Assembly (NCBI GenBank): GCA_006937955.1
Contig: SSNP01000050.1
Span: 2,242,037-2,306,036 of the forward strand
Length of the DNA stretch: 64,000 bases
From: Pachypanchax playfairii
Lineage: Eukaryota > Chordata > Actinopteri > Cyprinodontiformes > Aplocheilidae
Reading direction: 5' to 3'
The position numbers and the translations under genes were made by a program. The notes beneath the pieces were generated by a model. The model saw only the letters and a program-made list of their open reading frames with translations. It did no database searches and was not told where the DNA came from. Below are positions 25,686 to 36,900 of this stretch, in pieces; the first letter of the stretch is position 1, and every line of letters starts with the position of its first letter.

Positions 25686-25749
25686 CAGGTTTTTCCTTTT
25701 GTTAGCAAGAAAGATGTTCCCTGAGACCCTGTATTGACTGTTGAGCACT

Positions 25750-26274
25750 CAGTGACTGCGTTTACATGCAGCCAATAACTCAGTCAAAACTGGGATATTA
25801 GCAGTAACCCGGATACACACGGCCAGGTAACCCTTTTCTAACCTGAATATTTGTTCATGTAAAAGTGTATTGGCATGTCCCCATCAGAAGGAACATTAGT
25901 TTGAGTTTTGCCCATGTTAATACAAAAGCTCACGTGCAGAACTAAACAGGAAGTAAAGGTAAACATGATGAGATGCAACACAGTACCACACTGTTGGAAC
26001 AAGAAGGAAACCAATTTCTTCATTAGTGTGGTCAAAATCATGAATATAAAGTCTTTTGTTGACGGCAGAAAGTACCGAGATAGTGAGATTTACAAGAAAG
26101 TGACCAAAAAGTTTTGGATATTGCGTCTGAAGGTTGTCAGTACGTCCATGTATACAGGAGTAACTCTCTCTGCTCTCGCATGTAAACAGGTTATTCCGAA
26201 TGTTTCAGAAACCCGAATAGTGACCTCAACCCAACCATAACCTGAATATTAACAGCATGTAAACATAGTGACCA
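25750..26274. mobile_element. Short DNA transposon with terminal inverted repeats and Myb/SANT-like remnant
   Basis: The ends are imperfect inverted repeats (25750-25769 and 26255-26274, sharing GTTTACATGC). A second, partial copy in the opposite orientation lies at 27931-28105. Inside, a frame on the plus strand (25995-26112) has W, KKET, NIKSF, DGRKYRD and EIYKKV in the spacing of the Myb/SANT-like domain carried by PIF/Harbinger-type elements. No clear target-site duplication was found, so the superfamily is not settled. Confidence 0.6.
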
Positions 26275-27464
26275 AACAATCAAGAATCGCTGTCTATTAC
26301 TGCTCATGTCTACAACTTTTGAAGAAACTACATGGTTTGGAAGTTGCTGTTTCTTTGCATATTTTGCCTCGAAGAAACGATCCTCGTCCTTTTTCTCAGT
26401 GATCTTTCACAGAAAGACAGAATCACGCTTGTAGTAAAAGTTCTGCATTCAATTTTTGACACAACTAATATCATCAAAGATGAGAGAGGAGAAGGCATGA
26501 GAGATCTAAGATGGGTGGGGGGGGGGGGGTTGAAGGGGTTAAAAAGAAACAGGAACAGCCAAGAGGAGGAGTGTCAACAGCGACAGGAAAAAGACGGCGG
26601 CTGCCTGCGTGTTGTGTCTCCTCCAACCCCCACCCATAGAAAAGCCGACCCCTCCTCCTCTCCTCTGCAGACAAGCATATGTGGGCTGACAACATGACAT
26701 TGCCAGTGAAGAGAGGGAGGAAGAGGGAGGACCAGGAGCCTCGGGTAGACCTGACATCCAGAACACTGACAGCTGATGGAGGCAGTCTAGGTTCACACAC
26801 GTCAACTTCTACACCCCACCCCATCTGAAAAGCCATGCATCAACTCTTCTCCTCCTTCTTCTTCCCAAACTTTCCTCCCCATCCACCTTACACAGAAATA
26901 CACAGACAAACACATGGACGCTCGTCTCTGATGCACCAGCTTTAAAAATGTAATTATTTACACAGAACTTCACTGTGTATCCAGGTCAGTTTTTCTGGGC
27001 TGGACTTACTTATTTATCGTTTAGAAATCAGAGAAACTATGTTGTTTATATTTATGTTCATATTTCCATCTGAGAAACTGAATACTGACGTTTTACTCTT
27101 TGACATAAAGGAAGAGAGAAAGAAGGAGAAATTGTATGTATTTGTGTTGCCCGTGTCTGTACGGTAAGGCAGACATCCACCCTGGGACAGTGTGTCATCG
27201 ATCCAGCTGCAGGAAGAGGCCTATTATCTCCAGCCATGGTTCAAGCGGGGGAGTCAAGTGTGTCATATGTGTTGGCTCTAATTGGCAACCGATCTTGGTG
27301 GAGGCTGAGTCGAGGTGAAGGCAGAGCTGAGGTAATCCAACCACCTCCTGCTCTCACATGAGCACCTCTTTTGGAAGTGTTGCCTTGCACCGTTTGGTGG
27401 TTTCAAATCACTGCTGCTCATTGCTTTGGCGAAGAAATTTAATGCATGTAAATTGGCTCTACCA
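26275..27464. other. Intergenic sequence with G-rich run
   Basis: No gene was supported. A G run lies at about 26517-26529, and a purine-rich stretch gives overlapping artefactual frames on both strands. Confidence 0.6.
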
Positions 27465-27545
27465 TCCATCTATGACGGTTCAGGCTATCATCAGCACCTA
27501 GTGAGAGGTGAGACACTGGACAGGCTGCCAGTCCATCAAAGGGCT
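27465..27545 (-). mobile_element. SINE/LINE tail fragment
   Basis: Read on the minus strand, the sequence contains GATGGACTGGCAGCCTGTCC and a downstream GGTGCTGATGATAGCC block. These match the conserved 3' region of the abundant teleost tRNA-SINE-like repeat. No head was found nearby. Confidence 0.45.
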
Positions 27546-27898
27546 GAGTAAATAGCATCTTTCTCTATTTTTCTATAAAAAAAAGTGTCACAGACAAAGT
27601 GGGATCCATGCAGAACTCTCTAGTTGTTTTCTGTGAGGAGACTGTGTCTCTGTGTTATTTTAATTTAAGTGAGCATATTGATTTCAGGCTGGTGTGGAAT
27701 GATTTACCTCTTTTTTTCGGGGGGGGGGGGGCACTTCTTCATTAGGCTGTACGCTCTCTGTACTGTCGTCTGTTTTCTTGCACTAAGAATCTCAGCTTTC
27801 ATCTTGTCTTTGCTTCAGATCATGCGTGATCCTCTACTGCCCTCTGCAGGACCACAAACCAAAATATTTGCTGCAGGAAGGAAAAAAAAAACATGTTC

Positions 27899-27905
<7 letters not shown>

Positions 27906-27930
<25 letters not shown>
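27906..27930. repeat. (TA)n microsatellite
   Basis: An uninterrupted TA run of about 12 units abuts the start of the inverted transposon copy at 27931. Confidence 0.95.
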
Positions 27931-28105
27931 AAACTAATGTTCCTTTTGATGGGGATATGCCAATACACTTTTACATTCAGGTTAGAAAAGGGTTACCCAA
28001 GGTCACATAACCGAGTTTTTAAAAACCAGGTTATTTGGCCGATGTTTACCTGGCCATATGTAACCGGGTTACTGCTAATATCCCAGTTTTGAATGAGTTA
28101 TTGGC
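27931..28105. mobile_element. Partial inverted copy of the 25750-26274 element
   Basis: Positions 27931-28105 are the reverse complement of 25771-25902, with about 45 extra bases in the middle. Shared blocks include TTCAGGTTAGAAAAGGGTTA and GGGTTACTGCTAATATCCCA. It lacks the Myb/SANT-like part and the second end, so it is a truncated family member. Confidence 0.75.
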
Positions 28106-30035
28106 TAAAGCACTTTTCTCCCAAAATCTTACACTTATTTTACATATAATTTTTTTAGTGTTTACAGATCTGCAGTTGCATGTTTTTCTGTTGAAATTTT
28201 AACTATCATAAATTGCACTAATTGTACTCGAGCTGCTGTCACTATTTTTGTACAAGAAGAAGTTATAGTACTTCTCAAAGAATCAACATGTTTACTACAT
28301 AAGACATGGTGGCAAGAAAGTGAAATAAAGGCCCGATCATCCTTAAAATATCTTGTTTTAATTAAATAAACACTGACATTTTATCTTTTGCTCCATTTTC
28401 CAGCCTGATTTGGAGAAGAAGAAGAAACATCTGAGGACCATGTTTGCATCTGAAAATATGTTTTAAATCAATGAGCTTTAAAAAATACATGGAAAAAAGA
28501 AAAAGGTAATATTTTGAGAATTTGTACAACTCTTTCAGATCACATTTTTGAAAGAATTTAAAACATGAACTCTGAAGTTTGAGTAAAGTGTTTGTTCAGT
28601 GCACATCATCTAAATTAACTGGCCACACCTGTAAGAGAGGAAATTCACCTCATTCTGCTGAAAGTATTGAAAAAGTTCTAAATTATATTTCTGATTTAAG
28701 CGTTTTTATCTTTATTGTTATCTACATTTTTTTATTCTCATTAACACAGAGTCTTCTTTTTAATTAAGGACAATATTTTTGTGTTTTTGCCTATATTTTC
28801 ATGTCAGCTGTATCCTGCAGACAAAATACATGTTCTTTATCAAATCTTCATCTTTCCTTCAACCCATCGGATCAGTAGCCCACACTGTTAGTAGTCCTGC
28901 ATTATTCATGCAAAAAATATCTGATGATGCACTTTGGGAGTTTTGACCTAATTGGCTGCTGACTGGGAGGTTTTTATATTTTCTTACTGATTTATTGACG
29001 CGCTGTTGAGGTAAAAAGTGCAAAATTACCCAAGTTAAGATTCTAAATTCAGTAAATTTAGCATCATTAGCTGAAGTGACTTTCAAAGTTCTGTTTTACA
29101 TCTACGAATTGGTAAAATGTTAGATTAGTGCTGATGGATTATCTTAAGAAAATAAGGTTTCTTTTTTCACTAGTTCACTTAAAGGTCCAGAGACAGAAAC
29201 TGAAGAAGCTGCAACGAGGAAAAACAGATAAAAATTACATTAATTCTTCTACTTTTGGGTCTTTTGATAAAAAAAAAATATTATGTAAAGAAAAACCAGT
29301 GAGGTGTATGTCCAGATGTTTCACCACTGCGCCCGTCACTGACTGCTGTGAGTCAGTGTGAAAACCAAGTACAGGTTTCCTCTGCTTCCTCTCACTATTC
29401 ATCATTAATAGTGTTACCGTCTGCCTGGTGAGCCAGACAGCTTCCAGGTTGGCTTCCTATTTCCTGATCAGTGGGACTCCGAACCACCTGGGTGTTCAGA
29501 GGAATATTGTATGTCGACCTGTCTCGAGCTTCTAAATCACTGCAGGGCTTCCTCTCTATTATCGCCTCAGTGGGGCCGTGCACCAACGAGCCTTTGAAAT
29601 TCATGATGTCGTTTCAACGTGTTCTGTTCAGACTGATAGTCTTCTGCAACTCAAAGTTAATGAAGTCATACAGTTAACAAATGTTAAGGTTTTGCATAGT
29701 TTTTTTTTTAAACGAAGGTCTGAAGATCACCAGCTGTTAATTTCTACAGTAAAGTTCAGAGTAGTTGAAAGTGTTTAGCTGATTAAAATGCTGGATTCTA
29801 ACACTAAAACAGCTTCTTCAGACTGTATGAAAATTAATCTAGTTTATGACATTTGCATTTCAACTTTAAAAGCAAAAATGAAATAAATGTGATCAGCTGC
29901 ATTAAAAATCCATCAAACAGATTCACAGAGTTCAGAGACCATCAGTAGAAAACTGAAATCCAACACTGTGCTCACATTTTTGTTCTTGGCAACAACTTCT
30001 CTTAAGGGGTTTTATTATTAAAAATAAAACTTTTA
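28106..30035. other. Intergenic sequence, AT-rich
   Basis: No gene, RNA gene or recognisable repeat was supported. Confidence 0.6.
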
Positions 30036-30412
30036 TCTTCCTTTTGGCTGCTCTCTTCAGGAGTCGCAGCAAGTCATCTGTCTCCGTCCTCTGCATCTTC
30101 TTCTCTCACACCAACCACCCTCATGTCCTCCTTCACTACATCCATATATCTCCTCTTTGGTCTTCCTCTACGTCTTCTGCCTGGTAGTTCCCACCTCAGG
30201 ATCTTTTTCCCAATAAACCCACTACCCTCTTCTGGACATGTCCAAACCATCTCAGTCTTTCTTACTTTATCTCCAGAAAATCTAACATGTGTCGTCCCTC
30301 TGATGGACTCATTCCTGATCCTGTCCATCCTCGTCACTCCCAAAGAACCTCAACATTTTCCTCTCTGCTACCACTAACTGTGTCTCCTGTCCCTTCCTCA
30401 GTGGTTAGGGAC
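30036..30412 (-). mobile_element. RTE-type LINE, 5'-truncated and decayed 3' fragment
   Basis: Read on the minus strand, this encodes the end of a reverse-transcriptase polyprotein family that is abundant in teleosts. Motifs include MDRIRNESIRGTTHV, KILRWELPGRRRRGRPKRRY and MDVVKEDMRVVGV. The expected LRWFGHV block is present at about 30225-30250 but in another frame, so at least one frameshift separates it from the Arg-rich motif. The 3' end lies near 30036. It is non-functional. Confidence 0.75.
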
Positions 30413-33400
30413 AGTAGGTGGTGGTAATGTTTGCTAACCACCATTGTAAAGTTTTTAGAGGAAGATTCTGACCAAAATGGAAACGGCACTGCAGAAATTA
30501 AACCTTCACTTCCTCTTCCTGTTGGCATTATGTAGGAATACATGAAGTTAGAAAAGTACAACTTAAAAAAAAACATTTTGTTCTCACTCTAGGAGGTTTT
30601 AGTTTCTTTATTTTACAAATACTTTACAAAGAATTTATGCTTGGTAATACTCTTTGTCTCTCACATTCCTTTTTAAACCTGCTCTTTATACTGTTCATTC
30701 CTTTATCTGAAACATCAATAAAAAAAATCTGTGATTAAAAAATCACCCATAAGTCATTGCTTCTAAATTATTTTTGGGCTCACTGATTTTAGTCATATGA
30801 ATGTGTTGCAGTTTTAGTGGTAAGAATGTTGTATCTGAGTGACATTTTGCTTGTGTTTGATATGGAAGCTGTAAACTGTGTTTTGCTGCTGCTGGTGTGT
30901 TTTGGAAGTAACTTATACTGATTTTAGTAACTAAGAACATTCAATCTGAATGTGTCTGGTGTTCCTGTGCTTCTTCTTTCTGGCTACATGGTTAGAGCTC
31001 CATCAGCAGAAGATACAGCGTTTTCAAAAAGAACATGTCATTTATTTAACTGGTTAAGTTGATAAACTGTGACATTCAGAAGGAAAATCCCGTCGTGTTG
31101 TTTAATCCTTTTGGTTTTCATACAGTTTCTCTCTCTTCTCTGTTTGTCACTGAATCTGAAAAAGGTTTGAAGAAGATATTCGTTGTCTTTGTGTTTTGTA
31201 CAAGAGACAAAATAACTAATTTCAAGTGAGTTAGTAATCAAAACTTCAATCTCTACATGGGAAAATATGTCTGTAGCTGCAAAGTTTGTGCGGAGGCTGA
31301 AAGCTCCTGCCAACTGCCTCTAACTCTAATGACAGAGACAGGTGCTGTAGAATCCAGCCTTTATACCAGAACACGCTCACACACTCATAGTCATGAATAT
31401 ACTGACACATACAAGCATGCAGACGCCCACTCAGCACACACAGCCACCGTGCCAGCATGTTCAGGAAATTCACTGCTCTGCTTTGTAGTATGAGAGCCGC
31501 ACGACTGTAGAATCAACAGCATCTCAAACTGTAACAAAATGTTAAAAACAGCTTGAAGGGACGTGGACGACATTCTTTTATAACGTGCATTCTTCTCATT
31601 CTTGTGTAGTTTGAACGCCAGCAGCCGCTTCGTGGTTTAGTCAACACACTTGGAGCTCATCGATCACGTCAGACTTTAGGTGTCACTGAAACAGAGATCC
31701 CTGCTTTGACGTCCCCTGTGGAGCACCATGGATCTTCATCTTCTGCTGTGACGTGATGTTCCAAATAGCTCAAGATCAAAGGGTTCTGGTTGAATGTTGA
31801 CAATGTGCGAGGGCACAAAAAACGGCACTCTAGATATGCAGCTCTGCACCGTAACACTTAATCCAGACTGGAGCAGGTTTATAACTTTAAATGAGTCTGT
31901 GCTGCTGCCGATACAGTTTCTTGTCTCTTCATGTTGTCCATGTTCATTTTCTCAGAATGCATTTATTTATTTTCTTTGACATATTCAGTAAAGATTATTC
32001 AGATGAACAGAAATTTGGACCAAATTTCATAGTTTTTTGCTGTTTTCATCTACAAAAACTTTGAATATAAATATTCTTCAGGCCTTTTGATGCTACAGTT
32101 ACGTCTTCTGTCCTGCTCACAAACTTTTCTCAATTGAAACAGAATAATTTTGTTTTGAAATAAATTAATAAAGACCAAAAAGTTATGGAAGAAGAATGGA
32201 GAGGGTAATAAAGGGTGGTACTACATCAGTCCCTGTACTTTAATGTGTCCCTTTCCATATCTGGGTAAGTGTGAACTAATACTGCTGCAAAAGGATTCAC
32301 CTGGACTGCAGTGCACGTTGCACCAGGTGTGATACAACAGTGGTCTGATACGCAGGTTTTCCAGTGTCCGACATTGTTTCATCAGTTTTCCTCTAACGCA
32401 GACTGACACAGATTAAATTTATCAGAAAGTCTAACAGAGCATCGAAGAAAAAATCAAGTCGTTTTTTCATTCCTAGTTTGGTGGATGTCAATGACATACT
32501 ATTTGTTGTTTATTTTAAATAATGAACTTTACTTCATCCAAAAATCAGTCACTTTTATTCAAATCAGTCCAGCAAAATAAGCTGCAGAGCAGAAATTTGG
32601 GGTTTTATGGATCTGGTTTAAGTTTTTATGTTCATGGTTTTTTTGTTTGTTTGTTTTTAGTGGCTAATATTAAAATTATATTTGATGATTCAACAACAAA
32701 CGGCCTTTTCTGAAATGTTCCTGACTATATGCACTGATTAATGTCTGATGATAAATCAGTGTTGGGATTTAGTTCAATAAAGGAATTTTTTTATTCAATT
32801 CCGATTTTTTTTTAAAGTGCCAATCCACAACAAAACTCATCTCAAGCTACTGTAAAGAAAAAAGTCTTTTATCATCCTAAATTTGGCAAAACTCCGTCTC
32901 TGTTAGTTTCTTCATTGTTTTTCAGCATTATAATTCTTTCCCACAACTTTAATTGAAAACTAACATTTGAAATACAAACAGCAAATTTAAATTAAGCATA
33001 TATGCAAAAGAAAAAAAACATTTAAATTTCAGCACAATATGTGCTTTCTTAGCACTTCACAATAATATAGCATTTAAATCTTTAGCAGTATTGGATCATT
33101 TCCTGTCATTTTGAAATCAAAGTTTTTCTGGCAGATATAAGAATCATGTCACTGGTTTTTAAAAGTAGCTGCTGGTTTTCAGGGTGATACAAACATAATG
33201 TGGCATTTGTGAGCATATTTTTAGACTTCAGGAAAGATCCAGGCCACCTGTTTCCCTCCTCCAACTCTTAAACTTCTAACTCATAACTAAACGGTCTGCA
33301 GCTTTACCCAAATAACTTTCTCAATAACATGGGATTTCCTTCTCTGCATCCAAGTCTGGACAAGAAATTTGAGCTTATGTTAAGCAACATTAAACTCTTC

Positions 33401-33580
33401 CTTTTTGACCTTTGATCTAGTGGGAAAAAAAGGACTTTTATAAAAAAGGAAACAAATCTTAAAATGTAATATTTGTAATCTTCGTGTTTTATTAACACAA
33501 TTCTTTTCTTGTCTATTTGTTGAGTTCTGTGTTTTTAATAAGTTCATGTCCTCTTTTAATGTTTCTGTCTTCCTCGCCAG
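30413..33580. other. Intergenic sequence upstream of cdh15
   Basis: No gene was supported. The stretch is AT-rich, with only short low-complexity runs. Confidence 0.6.
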
Positions 33581-33936
33581 CAGCTGCTCCACTTCTCTCC
33601 TTCTGCACCCTCTTCCACTGGCCTTCTGAGTGACAGCACATGTGCCGAGGGGGGTGGGGGGTTCATGGGAGGCCCGTGGCTGAAATTCTAACCCCCTTTA
33701 CCCCACGACTGTGAGACATACCCCATCTATGGACAGGGTGGAGCTGTGAGAGACAGATGCTGGGAGAGGAAAGGAAGGAGTGACACTCTGGAAGAGATTG
33801 CAGGAGGATTGACAGAACAGAAGGACGGACGAGGGAGAAAAGTTTGCAAGTGGATGTGTTTGGCCTTTGTGTGCAGAAAACCCACCGAGGAGGCTCGGAT
33901 CTACAACAACTCACAGATCCATCCAGTTTCAGAGTG
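33581..33936 (+). promoter_or_regulatory. cdh15: Probable cdh15 promoter and 5' untranslated region
   Basis: The 350 bp before the start codon carry an E-box CAGCTG (33581-33586), a palindromic CACATGTG holding two overlapping E-boxes (33637-33644) and a CArG-like CCATCTATGG (33723-33732, one base off the serum-response consensus). These sites fit a skeletal-muscle gene. No TATA box or transcription start could be fixed. The choice rests on position and motifs only. Confidence 0.4.
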
Positions 33937-33993
33937 ATGAAGATGGCGGTACGGATGTTGTTGGTTTCTGTGTCTGCTCTCCTGATTGGTCAG
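33937..33993 (+). CDS. cdh15: cdh15 exon 1 coding part: signal peptide
   Basis: The 19 codons encode [19 protein letters not shown], a basic N-terminus plus hydrophobic core, and end at CAG|GTAAGA in phase 0. Confidence 0.85.
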
Positions 33994-36900
33994 GTAAGAA
34001 ACATCATGACTCCCTCAAATCTGCTATCAGATGAAACGGATTCACAGGAACGTTCAGTGTTTTTATTCAGTCAGAATTACAGAACTTTAAAAAGACTATT
34101 ATTTAATGAAAAAGCTAAAACATTATGAGTAGTTGCTTTAAAATATCAGTGGAAAGTCAAAGAACATGAAGATAATCGACCTTGTGATCCTGCTGCCTTC
34201 GCTTGCCCTCCTCCTCCTCCTGATTTTGGCCTGTCTGCTTCCTGCTTCTACAGAGTGTGATCTTGTTTAGAGAAAAACCTTTTGCTGCCCCACTCTTCAA
34301 GTATACAGTTTAGATTTCTTACCTGAGTGATGTCCTCGATGTAACATCTACTTCTTTTCATCAGTGGAGGCACCACTCTGGCTCTGCAATCAGAGCTCCA
34401 GGCAGAACTAAACATTTTGTCCTCCGTGGAGAGAGAATGATGGAGTGTTTTGAGGAGGACGGGACCCCAGATGTGTGCAGAGGGTTCAGGGCATCATTAA
34501 TAGCTCGTGTCTGCAGACGCCATAATGACACTGAATATGGACGACAATATAAACTGACTTATTGCCAAGCTCACTTCTACACTCCATCGGTCTTTCTCTC
34601 TGTTTGGATCAGTAATGCATCCCAGGTTGAGCAGACGAGTGACTCGGTTGACGGTTGGGGGGGGGGACTGCTCTGATCTGTCTTGTTGCATGTGGGAGAT
34701 GTTTTATATCTGCAGAGATGAATAATTCAAAACTTCTCGATTACTGACGTTTCACTTGCCAGCTAATTGATACATGTTTTTGCAGCTCTGCTGTGCAACT
34801 TTCAGGTTGAAAGCTTGTGGTAAATTTATGCTGCTTCTCTGGAACTGTTCGTTTTTTAACTAACTGTGGAGAACACAGGAATTAATCAATGACACAATGA
34901 AAAGAAGAATGTTCCTCGAAAGGAGGCTGAACCCAATGTTATATTTCAGTCATATTCTGCTATTTCCACATACATACATAAAATAACCTGTTAATAATAT
35001 AAAAAATAGCTGAAGCTTGAAATTTGGCCGTCAATGTGCAGCTAAAATTCCTGTTCTCATTCAGACATTTGCATGTATGATGATGCTTATGATGACAGAT
35101 TACGTTCCAGAGACTTCACAAGTACCAGTTTCTTTTATTTTGGCTCAAGTGTTGCACACGGTGGCAGCTAAAGTCTGGATTCATAGTTACAAACAGAACA
35201 GAAAATATACCAAATTTGACCTATCGGAGCTTTTTCAGTTTTAAAACAACATGTACGGAGCCCATTAAGTGCCAAATTAAAAACAAAACTACTGAAATGT
35301 GCGTTCTTCTAATATAACTGCTGAAATGACAATAACAGAATATACAAATGCCTGAAATGGTTTTAGTGATGCTGAACACTGCAGCCAGTTGATGCCGTTT
35401 GTTGTGTCGACACTTTTTTCTTTCACTTGTATTTTCAATCAATGTGAACGTAGTTACTTTTAGAAAAAGCCCCCAAAAAAGAAAAAAATGGTTGTCTTTC
35501 TTCATCATAACTTTATTTTGAAGGAAGATAGGTTTAAGGAAGTTGGTGAGTTCACAAGTGATTTTATTTGCCTGCTAAAGCATGAATTTATTTTTAGATA
35601 TAACTGCTGGTATTTGTACTTGTACTTGTAGGTACAACTTAACTTTACATTTCTTTTAAACTTCTTACAGCATCACAAATAAATCCAGGAAGGTTTTCCC
35701 ACTGAAGCTTTACTCAGCTCAACATAATGTGCTTGGTTATGTCACAGGGAAGCTTGCTGTCCGTCGTAGAACTATAAAAATGTAAATATTTTGCACAATT
35801 ATTCAGCATTTTCTTATTATTTCCACAAAATCTTAACTTCAGCTGTTATTTCTGAACAGTTAGCAGGTTCTGGTCGTTTCTTTGCAGGATTTGAAGCTCA
35901 TAAAAACATATTTTTGATATATTTTAAAGAATATTTATATTAGCATTTGCTGGTGTCAAGATTTTTTCTGCAGGACAGTTATTATGAGCTCACATATATG
36001 AACTGTATAAACATGTATGAATCACATCCAGTTAAACATTTTGTTTTCACAATAAAACTATATGATCATGCTTTCCTTTCCTGAGGATTCAGGTGACGGA
36101 TAAAACATTTTGTGAACCGCTACTTTTCATTTTCTTTAGAAATTAGAAGATGAAAATTCACCCGGAGCTCTAATAAAAAGTAATAATCTTAAAGGGTTTT
36201 ATTTAACCATTAACAGCTGTCAATCCAGCCACAGCTTTCCTCTGTGTCACCTGATCTCTTTCAGTTGTGCTCTTTTAATTCTCTGTTCCAGTGCTGAAGT
36301 GTTCAGGTCTGTTGGGTGTGTGTTGTTGTGATGATGAGTGGGCAGCAGTCACAGCTGTTCCCAGATGCATACGTGATGCCATTTGTCCCGCTCTGTAATC
36401 CCCCCCTTGAGGAAAGAGGAGTGGGTCGCTCTTGGACCATGAAATCAGGTACAAATCAAGAGTGTGTATCAGCGGCCAGCTGGCGCTACAGTCTCACTCA
36501 TCGGAAACAATCAGTCAGAGGATTTAGAGTCTGAAACGCTGACCCTGCTGGGTGCGGGTACCTGCAGGAAGTTTTACTCTGTCTTGAGTTTCAGCGAGAG
36601 CAAAGGGTAGAATGAGGACTTACACTTCATAAAATAAGTCAGATAAACGCTGAAGTCAATCTCCTTTTCCTCCTCGCTGCCTCGTTATTTTTTACTGACT
36701 GAGACATGAAAGACCAGCTGGTTGCAGTTGGTGATTTATGTCATGATGTGTTTCCCGTTTGTGCGACTTGGTTTTTATGAGAACTAAAAAGGTTTTTTTT
36801 TTTCATTAACATTTTACATTTTCTGGTAAATATTTCATTTTACTGAGCCCAAAGTAAAAATGACCTTCAGATTTTTGGATAACAACACTGACGTGAGTTA

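Noticed and set aside
26474..26836. Overlapping frames of about 120 codons on both strands
   Set aside because: They are driven by a G run and purine/pyrimidine bias; neither resembles a protein family.
34365..34580. Possible extra exon in cdh15 intron 1 after a CAG acceptor
   Set aside because: Exon 1 joins exon 2 in phase 0 and gives a normal propeptide; this stretch encodes nothing cadherin-like and lacks a convincing donor in frame.
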